In this document: one piece after another, positions 1 through 12,780 of the stretch
Position numbering within the stretch: the first letter of the stretch is position 1
Layout of the letters: each line of letters opens with the position of its first letter
Assembly: GCA_951799405.1 (NCBI GenBank)
Contig: OX637332.1
Coordinates: forward strand, 15,753,001-15,817,000
Length of the DNA: 64,000 bases
Origin: Agapetus fuscipes
Taxonomy: Eukaryota; Arthropoda; Insecta; Trichoptera; Glossosomatidae
Reading direction: 5' to 3'
Notes under the pieces: model-generated
The model's input: only the letters and a program-made list of their open reading frames with translations
What the model was told of the DNA's origin: nothing
The model's database searches: none
Program-made: the position numbers and the translations under genes

Positions 1-167
1 CCGAATAATCGACAAATACTTGTGTAATAAAAACTTTTAATTAACAAAAAAATAAAGACATAAAAGAACTCAAAATGTATCGCTGGGTGTAAACAAAGAA
101 ATAAAACGATGTATTCCCTATAAAATATGCGCCAGAAAACGATTGCTAGCTTTTAAAATATAAAATC

Positions 168-290
168 TCTATCAGTATTGTAAGTCCACATGCGGCATGT
201 GAAAGCGTGAACTCATACGTGTCTATTTGTGGGATTGCATTCAATATGAATCTTAAATGTAATATATCTTTGTAACTTGGATATACATAA
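168..290 (+). repeat. A-repeat, 5'-truncated copy
   Basis: Matches only the 3' half of the ~250-bp A-repeat: the block with ccacatgcggcatgtg, then the terminal words of the family ending near aacttggata. The 5' half is missing. Confidence 0.75.
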
Positions 291-1537
291 AATATAGTAT
301 TCAGCACAATATAAGACTAATTTCTTTAACTTCATTGTTTTATTTCTTCAAAAGCTTTGATTTTTTAAAGATTACCTACCGTAAAAAAGACTCATTCAAG
401 TGCGATACCAGTTTTTGATGAGAAAGATTTTGTTAAGTAGACTAACAAGTACGAATTATTCGATATTCGCTTTGGCGGGTGGCGATTAATTGGTATTCGA
501 CATCGATCTAAATGTATTTTATTTATATCGATGGTATTCGATTATTCGCTGTAACAAGTATTCGCGGCATCTCTAGTAGATGCTACGTATGCATGTGTTC
601 GTAGAGGCCCGCGTGCATGCTACGCCGAGCCGTGTAATGAAAACTACAGCGTAGCAAATAGACTATTCCGGCTAGTGAGAGAGGGCGCAGATATAAAATA
701 TCTACTACAAAAAAAATCAGATACTTATTCAGCAGAAGATATTTATCACAAGTCACTGGTATGTTGAGCTAGAGTGGAGCTATGAAGAACTTTCCTATAG
801 TTGTATCTTACTTTTTATGTTGTACTGTACACCACAACGAATAAAACATTCATTACATGATTTTATCTTGTACACCTACTTAGCACGTTTTAATGCACTC
901 TCCAGAAATCACTCTAGTGCTAGATTTTAGACCATCTCATCATAGCATTTAACTGGAATTTACGTTCTATCTTTTCTACAACTTTCATAGGTAATGAAAC
1001 ACCTATATTTTTTTTGACTACATAAGTTCATCCGTGATAAAAAAATATTTTTAAAGCATTTACAAATTGGATCTAATACATCTCCTGAGTATCAGTTACA
1101 AGTGTTCCTCTCCATCACTGATACAATAAACGTAAACTGGTACTGACATAATTACGTGTGCAATAAAAGTTAAGTGTGTACCAAATAACACTAAATGAAT
1201 ATGTTCTATGTAGGTACAACTAAAATAGAGTTAAAGAGCCAGTTACAAGAAGAAATATGTACACAGTATATTTGAATATGTCTTGGTATAGGTACAGATG
1301 AAATATATCATGTAAGCACCTACTTAAGTTAAGTAATTTCAAATGAAAAACTGCTTATTCTTTTTGGCCGTGATAAGTATTTGCATGTTTTCACTAAGTA
1401 CATTTCACAACCGACTTAGTTAACAAAGAAAAGTGCTACAATATGGAGGAATAAATAATTAAATCGAAACAAATAGTACTGTATTTAAGAGAACTTGAGA
1501 TGAATACAAAGCTTGTCTTTCACTTTTATTCATAAAT
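291..1537. other. AT-rich gap, no gene seen
   Basis: No coding, RNA or clear repeat signal. Around 450-560 the word attcg recurs several times. Around 570-650 a short GC-rich patch contains gctacg/cgtagc words, and a similar patch occurs near 8490-8510. It may be a remnant of a low-copy dispersed repeat. Confidence 0.4.
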
Positions 1538-1912
1538 CATGAAGAAGTAGGTATGCAAAATCTGAAAAATGTGGCGGTTGATCTGCAATGTTGGTGAAGG
1601 TTTTAATAACACATGATCATTTTAAGGGTTTTTTGTATTGTATAATTTTTTTCATCTCTTGTGTATTTTACGAATGTGAATAGTTTCATGTATGAGGCTG
1701 ACTATAAAATTGGTTCACTTTTGTCAATGTCACCTCTTTATCAGGGCAAGTTTTCGGTTTGAGTTGCAGGATTAATTTTTATTTGAGTTTATTTTAAGTA
1801 CACAGCAGCTTGCGTAGGCGCAAATCAAACATAATTGCTTATGATCATACATTTAAAATCAATCCTAAATGTTGTTTCTAGATAATAGTCTATAAATGTA
1901 TGTATCTTTGGT
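1538..1912 (+). repeat. Degenerate RTE LINE 3' end plus A-repeat
   Basis: Begins with a decayed version of the LINE reading-frame end (tgcaaaatctgaaaaatgtgg, then gatctgcaatgttg). A short spacer follows, then a diverged A-repeat starting near atgaggctgac. The order is the same as at 31147-32200 and 37095-37616, so this is one of four places where LINE and A-repeat are physically joined. Confidence 0.6.
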
Positions 1913-3178
1913 AGTTGATGTAGATTGGTAGTAGATTGACAATGATAACCTCATTTTTTTGACACAAATTGCGTATACGAGAGTCAAATTTAATTTTTCC
2001 GTTTCTTCTACAAAAAAAAAATGCTGATAACAATGTATTTATTTTATTAAATAGAAAAATAAATAACATAAACTAGTCGGACACATTTACGTGCTGTTCA
2101 GATTTTCAAAATCATTGAATTTGTAGTTGGTCGATGTCGTGACATTTTCAATTACAGTGGCTTTGCTTTGTACCTACCATGATTTACTCGATTATCCCCG
2201 ATACTACATCATACAATCTAGTCTGTCATACATTGTATATGCAGTATGACAGTTTTTCTACTTCTGGTAACAATACCACAATGAAACAGGGCTATTTTTA
2301 TTAGGTTTTTGTCAGAGGAACTTTGGTTAAAAAACAAAAAAAAAAGTTCAGAAATAATTTACGTTCCTGCAGATATGCTTTAAGCATTTGTTGTTTAAAG
2401 TTACCTTTTGTTGTGTGAACAAAAAACTTCCAGTACTTACAATTTACATGGCCTTCATTCAGTAAAATAAAGCAGAGCCATTGTTAGAAAAATAAAAAAC
2501 AGCACATCTTAACTTAGAAAGAGGTAGGTATAATTTAAATTTTTATTTTATTTTAAATAAGCTCTTTATTTTAAACTTTCCTACATGTTTGTATCACAAA
2601 AGCAACTTTTATTAAAAATGTTTTTGACATGAGAGATATTTTATTTTATTCCATAAAAGTACATACATACAGTACGCTGACGGGGCTTTGGAAATGGTGA
2701 ATATTAAATGGATTTTGTTTCATATGATTGTGAAGGAAAATATAAGCTGTCTAGGGTACAAAGTGAACATTAAAACTTGCAGAACAGGCAAGGGAGGAGA
2801 CCGCATTTAAAGCCTTGGGAAAATATTATGTATTGGGAAAATAGAACAACGAGAAATCAGTTCGATTTGCTGGCTTTATTTCTGAGAAAACCTATAATTA
2901 AAAAAATACCATATAAACATGTTTACTAATTGCGAGAAAGATGAACTACTTTTGATTTTCTATTAAATTTCACCCTAATAATCATTTAAAAAAAAATATA
3001 ATATCAAACTGTATTTTTTAAGAGAAATGTTAATAAAAATAAAAATAAACTTTTGTAAGATAAAATACACAGCTCAGTCTGTTGAAAATTAAATACTAAC
3101 AAAATAAACGATCATTAAAAAAATAAACATGGCAAATTTTGAAACTACCGTTTTTACATTATTTTGTATTTTTGATAC
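1913..3178. other. AT-rich gap, no gene seen
   Basis: Very AT-rich sequence with short homopolymer runs. No open frame, RNA gene or recognisable repeat family is visible. Confidence 0.4.
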
Positions 3179-3530
3179 TGTTACGAACTATGAAATTTAA
3201 GTACCTACGTGCACCTATACATGTACGATAGTGTGGGTAGAACAATCTGGGAGTAGTCTATGATAGTGGGAGTGCATAGAACGGCGTTCTGGTGTAAGCG
3301 AGAAATCGAATAATGATCTGTAAAATGCGAGAACGATCTCTTTTGTGCCTATATATAGGGACTGCAATCGTGCAGAGAGCGATTATTCGCTCCAAGCATT
3401 TTGCCGTGAAGACCAAGATACGCAGAGATTGTCTTTTATCGTGAATTGTGAACCAAACCGTGTAAAATAAATTCTGTCAAAATTAATAATTGCAGTTTAA
3501 TTAAAAAAGAACCTCAGTAAAGTTGTAACA
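3179..3530 (+). mobile_element. Solo LTR (Gypsy-like), family 1
   Basis: A 352-bp sequence starting tgttacgaac and ending gttgtaaca, the expected TG...CA termini. It has a TATA-like ctatatata about 180 bp in and an aataaa polyadenylation signal near the 3' end. Flanking 4-mers are atac and atat, so a target duplication is only approximate. No internal retrotransposon region is attached, which suggests LTR-LTR recombination. A related LTR lies at 47344. Confidence 0.7.
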
Positions 3531-3838
3531 ATATGTCTTCCTTTTATGTGCTCACTTCTGCGCTGAAAAGGTCCCTCTTCCTTCTTTTATATTTTGTGGT
3601 CGTTCTTGCAGTTGACGACCCTCTGGAGTCTCGTGTATCACCCACCATCTTGATTATTTTTTTTATATTAATTTAATTTTGGTTATATTAATTTACGTTA
3701 TAATTTCATTATTAACAGTTTTTCTTAAAGCACAATGTACTCGCTCACTGTACTTCTAACGGAAGTAGGTATGCATGTCACTATTAAACCTTCATACATG
3801 TATCTAAAAACAATGCACTAGCAATGTCAATTCGGTGA

Positions 3839-4142
3839 CCGGTCCGTAGCTCAGTGGTAACACTGCGGACTCTGAATGGGAAGGTTGTGGGTATCAGTCC
3901 CGGTGGAGCACAAAAAATATACCATTTATATTTTCAAATTTGCTCTTCCCTGGGTTGAAAAATTCATAAACCTTTTCCAATGACCGGTCACCAAAGGTCC
4001 ATCCAGCCTTACAGCAACTGGGTCTTGCTTGAGTATTGGCGCTTTCTACAGCGATGACCAAGCTCGCAGAGGGCTCATGAGGTGTGATACACAAAAAACA
4101 GCGCTCACCAAATAAATCAGCCTAATTTAATTTAATTTAATT
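3839..4142 (+). repeat. SINE C, near full-length
   Basis: A tRNA-derived head carries an A-box-like word (tagctcagtggt) and a slightly damaged B-box (tatcagtcccggtgg). A conserved body follows, with cttacagcaactgggtcttg and gcgctcaccaaataaatc. It ends in a short (aattt)n tail, which differs from the (att)n tails at 14327 and 34067. Pol III-transcribed SINEs of this build depend on a LINE for movement. Confidence 0.85.
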
Positions 4143-5224
4143 CCTTCTTTTAGTTATCGTGAAAGAGCCATACCTACATACGAAAGCAAAAGGCTCACAT
4201 TGGAAAGGCTTCGCTTATGAAAATAGACTATGTCAATAACGGTTGCAATTTTAAAATATTACTATCTGAATATACATCATATTCTTTGTGAAATCTTTCT
4301 TTCAATCGATTTTATTTTCCATATTCCTACGAAACTGTTCTTTCCGGATTCGTGAGTAAGTAAGATGCTATCAAGAGCAAGTGCAGTATATATTTTTTAT
4401 ATTTCCAGGAAAGCTTCGTGAACTTTGATCGATTTGTTGGGTATTCGACTATTTATTTTCCCTTGTACATATGAAAATGAAATATATTGTTTTAAACTTT
4501 ACCAGAGATGCATTTATTCTGTCTTTGTACATGTAACTATAGATTAGTAATCCTGTGCAAGAATCACAACGAATCATCGACATTTAAATTGCAAAAAACT
4601 TAGGTAAACTTAAATATATTTAACATCAATAACCAAAATAAAGCTTAGTAAGCTGTAATAAACATAAAATAATTTAAAAACTGTTAACTATAATTAAACA
4701 TTAGAAATATTTACGCTTTATTTTTATTCTGTTAAATCGTTATCATTGTTTGAACGTGTGAAAATGAGGTAATACTATATTATCGGCATATTGATCTGCA
4801 CACAAGTATTCCATTGAAGGAAATCTATATATTTTGCGCTTGCACATTTTGTACGGAGATATCAAAGTCTCATCAATGCATAATTGATCTGCTATTCCAC
4901 CGGGTCTTCGGGGATTTTCTGGTCAGGGAAAACCTGTTGCCACCAAGTCTAAGACGAATCTCAGTTGAATATTTCATACAAATATGACGGCACATCTTAT
5001 GTGTGAAATAAACAAATTCGCTTCTTTGACAACTAACTAGGTACAAATGATTTTATTTCCACTATATATCATCACCGGTCAAACTCAAAGATAGTTAGAG
5101 AATAACATTCCAAAAACTTACAGAAATTTAGGTCGTTTTGTATTTTTTAAGGGCACTTATAAAATTTTGTCCCGAAATTTTTTAAGGATCTAAAACAATT
5201 GCAAAACAACAAAAATATGGACAG
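4143..5224. other. Gap with no recognised feature
   Basis: AT-rich sequence between a SINE and a LINE fragment. I see no open frame with coding character and no repeat shared with the rest of the window. Confidence 0.4.
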
Positions 5225-5520
5225 CAAAGATGAGATGGTTCGGACATCTCGAAAGAATGGATGATGAACGAGTAAAAAAGAAAGTGTACAAAGGAAATAT
5301 CAGAAGAAAGCGTGGAAGGGGAAGGCCGAGGAAAGAATGGTTAGACCAAATAGGTGAGATTGCGAAAGAATGGAACCTGCAGAGTGAGAATAAGAGAAGA
5401 GTATGTATGAAGAAGGTGATGTATATTAAGGAAATCAAAGTGATTTGTAAGAACAGAAAAAGTGGAGGCGCATCTGCGGAGGTACCGGCCACCCCTAGTG
5501 GATCATCGGCAGGATACAAT
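5225..5520 (+). pseudogene. RTE-type LINE ORF2 C-terminal fragment
   Basis: An open frame encodes the post-RT C-terminal region seen in many insect non-LTR elements: MRWFGHLERMDDERVKKKVY, then a basic RRKRGRGRPRKEW stretch and the conserved NKRRVCMKKVM. The same motif order appears at 31522-32001, but the two sequences differ enough to be separate subfamilies. No RT catalytic core is present, so it is a 5'-truncated relic. The frame runs on past the LINE similarity into unrelated sequence. Confidence 0.85.
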
Positions 5521-6838
5521 GCAGAACAGCAACATCAACATTGCCGCATTTATAATTACAAGTCTCACGCGTCCTTTTTTATATTGCTCACATAAACACT
5601 GAAGGCATTCAACTTACAAGGATGCTATCAATTTCAACCCGGCCTTATTACTAGAATCTATCCCCGTCATAGGTTTTTTGTACTTAAAAATAAGCTTACA
5701 ACCATGAAAATTCAAGGAGAGTCGTTTTCCATTAAAAAAAACAGGTGAGATTACGTCAAATCCTTTTTTATGTTTTATTTATGTAAAGCCTGGTGTTTGA
5801 TTAATGAATTCGCATTCATTAGGTTCTACTGCTTTAATTTTAATTGGATTGTATAGAAAATGATTTATCAGCATTATAATAAAACTAGATATTAATAAAT
5901 AAAAAATATTTAATGTTGAAGTCAATACCTAAAAATAAATCGACTAATATTTTTTTGTTCCGAAAAAAACGTACCTAAAAATATACTTTTTGTAACTGAT
6001 GACGCACCGAAATGTTTTTTACATTTTTGTTGTTGCCATTTTTACTGTAATTTTTATATTCTTTCTATTATAGTTGCACCTACATATTCAAGGGATGAAA
6101 ATATTGCCTTATGCATATTTGATAGAAATTATAAATTATCAACGATGTCTTTCCTGAAATAAAGTCACATGTTTATATATAGTAACATCAAATTCAAATA
6201 CAATAAAAATACACAAAAAGGTTATCAACACATAAATCAATCTTACCTTTATAGCTGAAATGAAAAAAATAGTTCTACGCGCAATGGAGGTTCTTCTGCC
6301 GTCGCTCAGCAAACATGTTGAACAAAATAAACAGATCAAAATGATACAATCAATATTTTTATAACTACACTAAAAATAATATGTCCAAAATACAAACTGA
6401 AACAAATCGCTTGCAATATATATAAAAGTTAAAAAAAGACTCGAAAAAAATAACATCATAGTCATTTTGTTTGTTTATTCACCATCGTACTGATCATTTG
6501 TTATTTTACTACAGCTCAAAGTAGAAATAATTTTATTTATGCAATTGTTTCATTTAATGTTAACATATTCTTAAGTTTGTCCTTTCGAAGAAGACCTAGA
6601 AAATCGGGCATTTTTTTTATCCCATTACTGTTTTTTGCCGTCGGAATATTATATAACATTAAATTTTCAAAACAATGATGTATTACGAAATTATTTTAGG
6701 TTACACTGAATTTATAAATTACAAGAAAATTATTTTTCACAAAAAAATTGTCTTTGTAAACTTTTGAAATTAATTTAAAATAAAAAAACTTTTTTTTTTA
6801 AAAAAACATAGTTTTATTTTCACTTATTTTGAGTTAAC
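5521..6838. other. AT-rich gap, no gene seen
   Basis: Very AT-rich. The short open frame at 6139-6339 has no recognisable domain and looks like chance. Nothing else is supported. Confidence 0.4.
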
Positions 6839-6885
6839 AATGCCTAAGCGCTATCGGACTTTATCCGTCCATTTTCATATATTTT
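6785..6885 (-). repeat. Degenerate hammerhead-type repeat with downstream tail
   Basis: On the minus strand, 6841-6878 reads as a decayed copy of the motif at 58675-58715: stem II GGAC/GUCC is kept, as are gatagcgctt and aggc, but the CUGANGA box has decayed to a tgaaaa-type word. The following minus-strand tail (gtgaaaataaaactatg) is shared with the foldback at 23950-24207. Confidence 0.6.
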
Positions 6886-8159
6886 TTATTTTGCAAATAT
6901 TTTCTCATTAATTTTTATTATTTGCGTATTTTGTTTATTGTTTCCGAATACATCCACTTTCTGATGGTTTTCGAAGCAATGCATGATTCAAGATTTATTT
7001 TCATTGAAAATTAAAAATCATGTGATTTAAATTCATAAAATAAAGGGTATCGAATATTAATAATTTATTTACATTTACGATTTCCCACAAGTTGGCTAAC
7101 ATAGAAATGTAAACAACACCGAAACATTTTATAATATTTTGTTAAACTGATTTAATGGTTTTCATGAGATTTTAGAAAGAAAGAAATTCCTTATGCCAAC
7201 TGCAAAGTTCATACGAATTAAATTTTTGTATTTGAAACAAGGAACGCGAAACATTTTGAAATTTGGAAAAAAAATCTCGGTGAGCAAACGCCAGTCTTGT
7301 ATGAGACTGCCGTCCTTAGAAACCAATAACCATAATATTTGGATGCCTTTTCCCTAGCAACCCGGCCAATATATTGTCTATGTCAATTCATGTGTAGATC
7401 TCATTTAGTAATTATTTAAAAATTCAAATGGGGAAAACATAGTTTTAATTCACTTTTTTTTTTTTTTTTTAATGTTATTTTAATATATCATTAATAATGT
7501 TATTTTCGTTCTTTTCCTTGAAACTTCTGTTGCTATTGTTGCAGTATCCGACGGTTCGCATTGATACAATATTCCTGGTGAAATGCTTTGCCGAATAATA
7601 TCCCTGTACAAGTATTTTAGCTCTTGTTTCTTAAATCACGCAGTTAGATTTTTTTTACCAGCTGAAATGTGTTTTTTAAATAAGAAAGATGAATATTTAA
7701 ATTTCAAGAAAATGATAATTGTTTTACCTTAACTGATTTCAATGTAACTTTGTCAATAGTGAAAATAATGCATTTTTGCTTTCTGTAATATTTACTTACA
7801 TTAAAATAAAACTTCAAAATAAAAAACAATCCATATAACACTTTTTTTATAAAGACAAGAATATTTTGTTTTTCGTTGATTTAAAATATTGAAAGTTAAC
7901 AGCATCTTTCAAAAGAGAAAAGAAAATGTGTTTACTAATGCTTTTTTAAAGAAAAAACTTTTTGAATTATTAAAGAATGTTGAAACAACGATCTAATTAT
8001 TATTTTAATTTTAAAATATATTTACCAACCCTCATATTCATAAAATTTATGAATAATGAATCATTACTAGTAAAAGATACCTCCATCATTATCTCAATTA
8101 ATAAAAAAAATATTTAAGATAGAAAAAGCTTCTTAAAAATATATATATAATATGTATCT
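6886..8159. other. AT-rich gap; partial hammerhead-family tail at 7425-7471
   Basis: Mostly unremarkable AT-rich DNA with a poly-T run near 7448-7470. The words acatagttttaattcac (7437-7455) match the minus-strand tail downstream of the hammerhead copies at 27710 and 30961, so a fragment of that family lies here without its ribozyme core. Confidence 0.45.
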
Positions 8160-8283
8160 CTTATCTAAGTTGCAAATATAAATTAAAATTAAAGTTTCAT
8201 TTTTGATGCATATCAACAAACAGATATGTGTAAGTTCACGCTACACGTGCTGCATGTGTTTATCAGCCTCATACCAACTTTAT
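8160..8283 (-). repeat. A-repeat with internal deletion
   Basis: Starts with atctaagttgcaa (3' end of the family on the minus strand) and ends with cagcctcataccaac (5' end). The central ~110 bp is missing and the junction lies after ctgcatgtg. Confidence 0.7.
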
Positions 8284-8977
8284 TCATGAGACAAAAATAA
8301 TTAAATATACAATTATGATTGAAAAATGATATTTTCATATTATCATTGTTATTCATTATATAGAATCAAATTCTATGGTATTGATAGCAAAAAAATAATT
8401 AGATTATTTTTTGTAAAAGATTTGAACGTGATATTAAAATCTCATGAGCTCACCTTCCGTCGGTAAAAATCGTAAATGTTGAGCTAACCTGCTACGAGCT
8501 ACGGCGTAGAGGGAACAAAAGTTTATACGGAAATAATGATAAGTATTCTGATTCAAATAGAAATTAGTGAATCTCATTATATGAGATTGATTCAATGCGT
8601 CTCGTTTTATTTAATCAGGAATCTCTTTTTTATAAGCTTAAGGTTAGCGCCACCCCAGAATTTAATAGTTATCCATTAGTATAAAGATTTGGACTTAAGT
8701 GGTACAAAATATTAGGGTACAAGAATACTCAACCCTTCCCTTACCCGTCCTGTACTGTCACAAGGACCCACTGTGCATGGACGCTAATACTAAGCTTTAT
8801 ATTTTTCCAAGTGGCCAATACCTTAACGTGAAGTTAAAAGCAACGGCAAGAGAAAACCAGAAGCGCTAGATCAAAGACGGACCCATAACTCTAAAAAGTA
8901 AATGGTTTGATGTTTCTGAAGCTAATGGATTGGGAAAATGTTAACATTTTATAATTACCGAACGTTTTTAATATCTA
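8284..8977. other. Gap with no recognised feature
   Basis: AT-rich. A short GC patch (8485-8512, gctacgagctacggcgtag) resembles the patch near 580-620. No gene or clear repeat boundary is visible. Confidence 0.35.
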
Positions 8978-9226
8978 TCTATAATCTATAATCTAAGTTG
9001 CAAGGATATATTCATTCAAAGCTCTCAGATGTATGACCACAAACAAACACGTGTAGTTCGCGCTTACAAATGCTGATTGTGTACTTACAAATAAAATCCA
9101 AACCTCAAATGAACATAAGCCCTGCAACTCTTGCCGACATTCCCTGAAACAGGGGTGACATTGGAAAAGTGAACCATTTTTTACAGTATGGGTGGTCAGC
9201 CTCATACCAACCTATAAATCAAGGAA
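8978..9226 (-). repeat. A-repeat, near full-length
   Basis: Complete minus-strand copy from ataatctaagttgcaagg to the family's 5' end (accaacctataaatcaagga). An open frame across it (8993-9205) recurs almost identically at 25607-25819 and 31173-31385 because all three are repeat copies. Confidence 0.9.
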
Positions 9227-10451
9227 TAAAGATTCCCAGAAAATATTTTTGAGCTTCACTGAAATATAGATGCTATGGGCAAAGCTTAACAATTTATCAA
9301 AGTTGTGGCCAAAAAACTTATAAGATTAGATAAATATATTTATGTGATATGGTACACAATAGCGTAAATAAACATTTGTTTTTTGAGATTACGGTTACAG
9401 CTCTTGAATGAAAAGTTTTTTATTTATTTTCTTTATGAAGTCTCAATGGCATATTCATACTATCCTATTAAAAAATGTTTTGAAATGGAAAATAACATGA
9501 ACTAAGTTATTTTTGTTGTTTTAAGCCACTTTGAATATTCCCAATAAATAACTCAATAGTTTGATATTATTCTTACTGACATCTGATCATTAGACGAGGT
9601 CTTTAGTAAGCTAAGAAGACACTTTAATTTTGGCAGTTACAAGCATGAAGAATCAAGCTCAATATTGTGTTGATTTATCAATTTAGATAATCATTTAAAA
9701 AAAACATTTTGAATATCCTCCATTGACTACATATGTTTATCAAAAAATAAATTACGACCCTGATAAATAAGACCCTGAACAGTGCATAATTAATTATATT
9801 TGTCCTTGATACATGATTCTATCCTTCATTATGAAGTTAGACAATCTCCAAAACATTTTACATAAAAAATCTTGATGCCTACTCTAATTTTCTCCAGTGG
9901 TTTATTTTTCTCTGTGTATTCGTAGATGATATTGTTAAATGGATTTTTATAAAACAATACTGTTAACCTATTGAAACGTTAATCCACCGTAAGATGTTGA
10001 GAATACCCTTGACTAACATACATAGAACCAAACAGTGTTCATTTTCATTTAAAAAAAATAATTAAATGGAGTTCTACAAAGTTTCGGCTGAAACATTTTA
10101 TAAATTGTTAATAAATTAAACTGACGTACTGAGAAGAAAAACCCTCCTACAGAGATGATTGTTCATGACAATTAAGTAAGCTTCGTGATATTGCAAATTT
10201 TGGTAACATAATACAAGGAGAAAAATATTTTATTCTTTAACTTGTCAAAGGTAGAACGAAAGATTGAAGGCTAAAAGGGTGATATAAAGAAATATCCCAG
10301 CTTCGGAACATGCGTGGATAGATCAGGAAATGGGGTGTAAAGTGTTTCGAACTGTCAATGACAAGGAGATTTTTTCTAAAGTTATCATCAACATCGACTG
10401 AACTTGAAAGGGCAAACAAGACACAATAGGTATAAAGGAATTGCTACTCAC
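9227..10451. other. Gap downstream of the exon, no feature seen
   Basis: AT-rich DNA that would lie in the intron after the minus-strand exon at 10452-10613. I found no second exon with matching splice sites and no repeat. Confidence 0.35.
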
Positions 10452-10613
10452 GCTTGGATTCGGCACGCATCTCCTTGGGTCTGGACTGCGATAGGTTGGA
10501 CTGTATCGGCCCGGGAAGCACCCCGGCGGACCCATGAGGCCTCCTCCAGGCTTCATCTTGTCCGGGGAGTACATGGCACAGCTGCCCCACGGGTCGTCTT
10601 CCAACTTCAACAC
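10452..10613 (-). CDS. Internal protein-coding exon, gene not recognised
   Basis: A 162-bp block on the minus strand, exactly 54 codons and open throughout. It is preceded by an acceptor-like pyrimidine-rich stretch ending ccttccaag and followed by a strong donor (gtgagt). Third codon positions are mostly G or C, unlike the AT-rich surroundings. The translated segment begins VLKLEDDPWGSCAMYSP and ends RRCVPNPS. It is rich in Pro, Gly, Ser and Tyr, as in linker regions of transcriptional regulators, and has no fold I can name. A CpG-rich island lies just upstream on the same strand. Caution: the plus strand also offers ggaaggtgagt at 10616-10626, a good donor, so a plus-strand exon is the main alternative, although its translation looks less natural. 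I do not know the gene. Confidence 0.6.
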
Positions 10614-10859
10614 CTTGGAAGGTGAGTGGTACTGGCGGTCGAAAATTTTGATTTCGTTTCTTTACCGCCTCTGTGCGAACAAGCCCGTACAAACGGGACA
10701 ATCTTGAATATGATAAACAGGCACAAAATAAACAGTCTACAATGTTAATGTTTTTTTTTATATTACATCTGAAAAAAAAGTTTTCTTCTTCTTTTAATCA
10801 CTTGGGTAAGTTTCTGTTCACTTTTTTTTGGTCTGCCTTATTTTTTGGGGTTTTGTTTT

Positions 10860-11150
10860 AGGTGTTGTCGATCATGGGTTCATTGTGATGTTTTGGCGGC
10901 GGGCACATGGGAGGTTTGTCTAGCCGTGCTGCGCGTACGAATGTCGGAGGCGGACTTGTCTGGCTCTCAGACGTCGGCCATGACAGTAGTGACGTCATGC
11001 GGCGCACGCGCGGCCCGCCCACCCTGAGCGCGGTGGTTGGCTGAGAGATGCGGCGGTTGCGACCTTCTGATGCCGTAGACGTGCAACGAGGGATGAAGGC
11101 AGGGTAGGGGATGCCGCATACGACCCAGGAAACTAGCAGCAACCACATGG
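10860..11150 (-). promoter_or_regulatory. CpG-rich island, possible promoter or first exon
   Basis: A GC- and CpG-rich stretch in AT-rich DNA, about 250 bp upstream of the exon at 10452-10613 on the minus strand. It contains two tgacgtca-like words (10990-11000, CRE-type) and a minus-strand open frame (10858-11148) starting MWLLLVSWVVCG, which resembles a signal peptide. The frame may be a first exon or chance in GC-rich DNA. No TATA box was seen. Confidence 0.35.
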
Positions 11151-12339
11151 ATTCGTGCTTGTGTATCTTTTTCGTGATAATGTATCCTTCAATACATTAC
11201 CACTACAGAGCGAAATACTAAATTAAATATAGTGTTTTCCATGGAAAATGCTGTCAAAATTTACTCCACTTGTTAAACTTTATTATTTTATTCCGAAAAA
11301 ATCGTTCTTACATTTAAGGCCAAGATAACTAAGGCTATTAACAACTAATACCAATATATTGGTGAACTCTTTCCATAACATTTTTCACATCTTTTTGTGA
11401 CGACTTATTTCCTTAAATAAATTAATTTCAGGATAATTTATTTGATACGTGCTGTTTTTGTGTTAATATTATTCAAGAGTTCCCTACATGAGCCATCACT
11501 TTCTCCCCCAGTGCGCAGGCATGTTCTCATTCAAAACTTGGTTGCTATAAGTCCAAATGAATTTTTGTAACCGGTCTTCGATAAAGCACAAAATAAACTA
11601 AAAAGCACACTTGAAATTTTTCAAGTCTCACAAATCGTAGTAGTGATTACTTTATTCCCTCTAAAGCAAGTTACATAGAATTCACAGAGTCTTAAGCGCC
11701 CGTACGAAAGGCTGTACATACGTCCTTCTGACAGTCAGCTGATCGGGGGATGGGCTAGGACAATGCCTTTGCCCGGCGCATTGTGGCCCGAGCTTTGTTC
11801 GTCCGTCTCTTTCTGGCGCAAGGGCGGGTACTACTCTCGGTGGAAGGGAGACAACCGAAAACAAGGCATACCAAGTTTTTGGCAACTCAGTATGAAAATG
11901 ATAATTTGGTATTTTTTCAATGTAAAACTGTTTTCATATTAGTGACATATAAAAATAAAGATAAAATACATGATTTAACCATTCTACTTTTTTTAATAAT
12001 AGGTTCATTAATTAAGATTTAAAAAAATCGTTAAAAAAAATTAAGATATGTATGAGGGCGAGTTAGTGAAACTTAAATCTTCAAAAAAACGAATCAATGA
12101 ATGAGAGTGCTATTTAAATATATTTCTTTTCTTAATTCACAATTATTGTCTAATTTTTTCTGAATACAAGGATTACTCTTTGTAGACACAAATAACGAAT
12201 AAGCAAAATAAAAGAGTAAGTAGGTACTCAAAGAATATGACGAACCAAATCAACAATTTCTTTACCGTTGAAAATTAATCGAATAATAAGGATACCTAGC
12301 CTATTCTCATGACACAAGCACGTGCAGAAGAAAAATAAG
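11151..12339. other. Gap with no recognised feature
   Basis: Mostly AT-rich. A moderately GC-rich patch at 11690-11870 carries short overlapping frames on both strands without recognisable domains. I see nothing I can name. Confidence 0.35.
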
Positions 12340-12606
12340 GATATTCTTCTTCTTCGTGTCAGCTTCACACCGTATTGGCCCAGTAACGAGCAATGTCCAC
12401 AGTTCTTTGGTTTCCCGCAAAGAGATCATCAATGGAGCAGCTTGTCGGACAGGAGGGACAACACCGCAGGTGCTCCATAGTTTGCTGAGCTCCACACTCA
12501 CATAGTGTAGAGTCCTCCCGTCCCAGAAATCCCCAGGACAACATAATGGCCCGGGTTCTTCCAACATTGGTCCTCAATCTGTTCATAGATTTCCACACGG
12601 GCCACT
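12340..12606 (-). pseudogene. Non-LTR retrotransposon C-terminal fragment
   Basis: The minus-strand frame carries the Cys/His-containing tail common at the C-terminus of insect LINE polyproteins: MNRLRTNVGRTRAIM, then STLCECGAQQTMEHLRCCP and ARYWANTV. A competing frame in the same place is a shadow. RT and endonuclease domains are absent. The sequence belongs to a different LINE group from the RTE-type fragments elsewhere in the window. Confidence 0.8.
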
Positions 12607-12780
12607 CGAGGTTTTTTTTTTATTTAAGAATATTGATTCTAGCCTTTTCAAAGACGTCATACTGTGAATTTTGGTCGTAGTTTTTTCTTTCTTTTTTTGA
12701 GTCTTCAAAATATATACATACATACTACAAAAAAATCATGTAAAGAAATGTTTTTAAGCTTTTACGGCCGGATTCAGATG

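Noticed and set aside
21..560. Recurring attcg words as a possible satellite or homing site
   Set aside because: Spacing is irregular and no unit can be defined.
8993..9205. 70-codon protein repeated at 9 kb, 25.7 kb and 31.3 kb
   Set aside because: The three frames are translations of the A-repeat, a non-coding LINE 3' end; decayed copies do not keep the frame.
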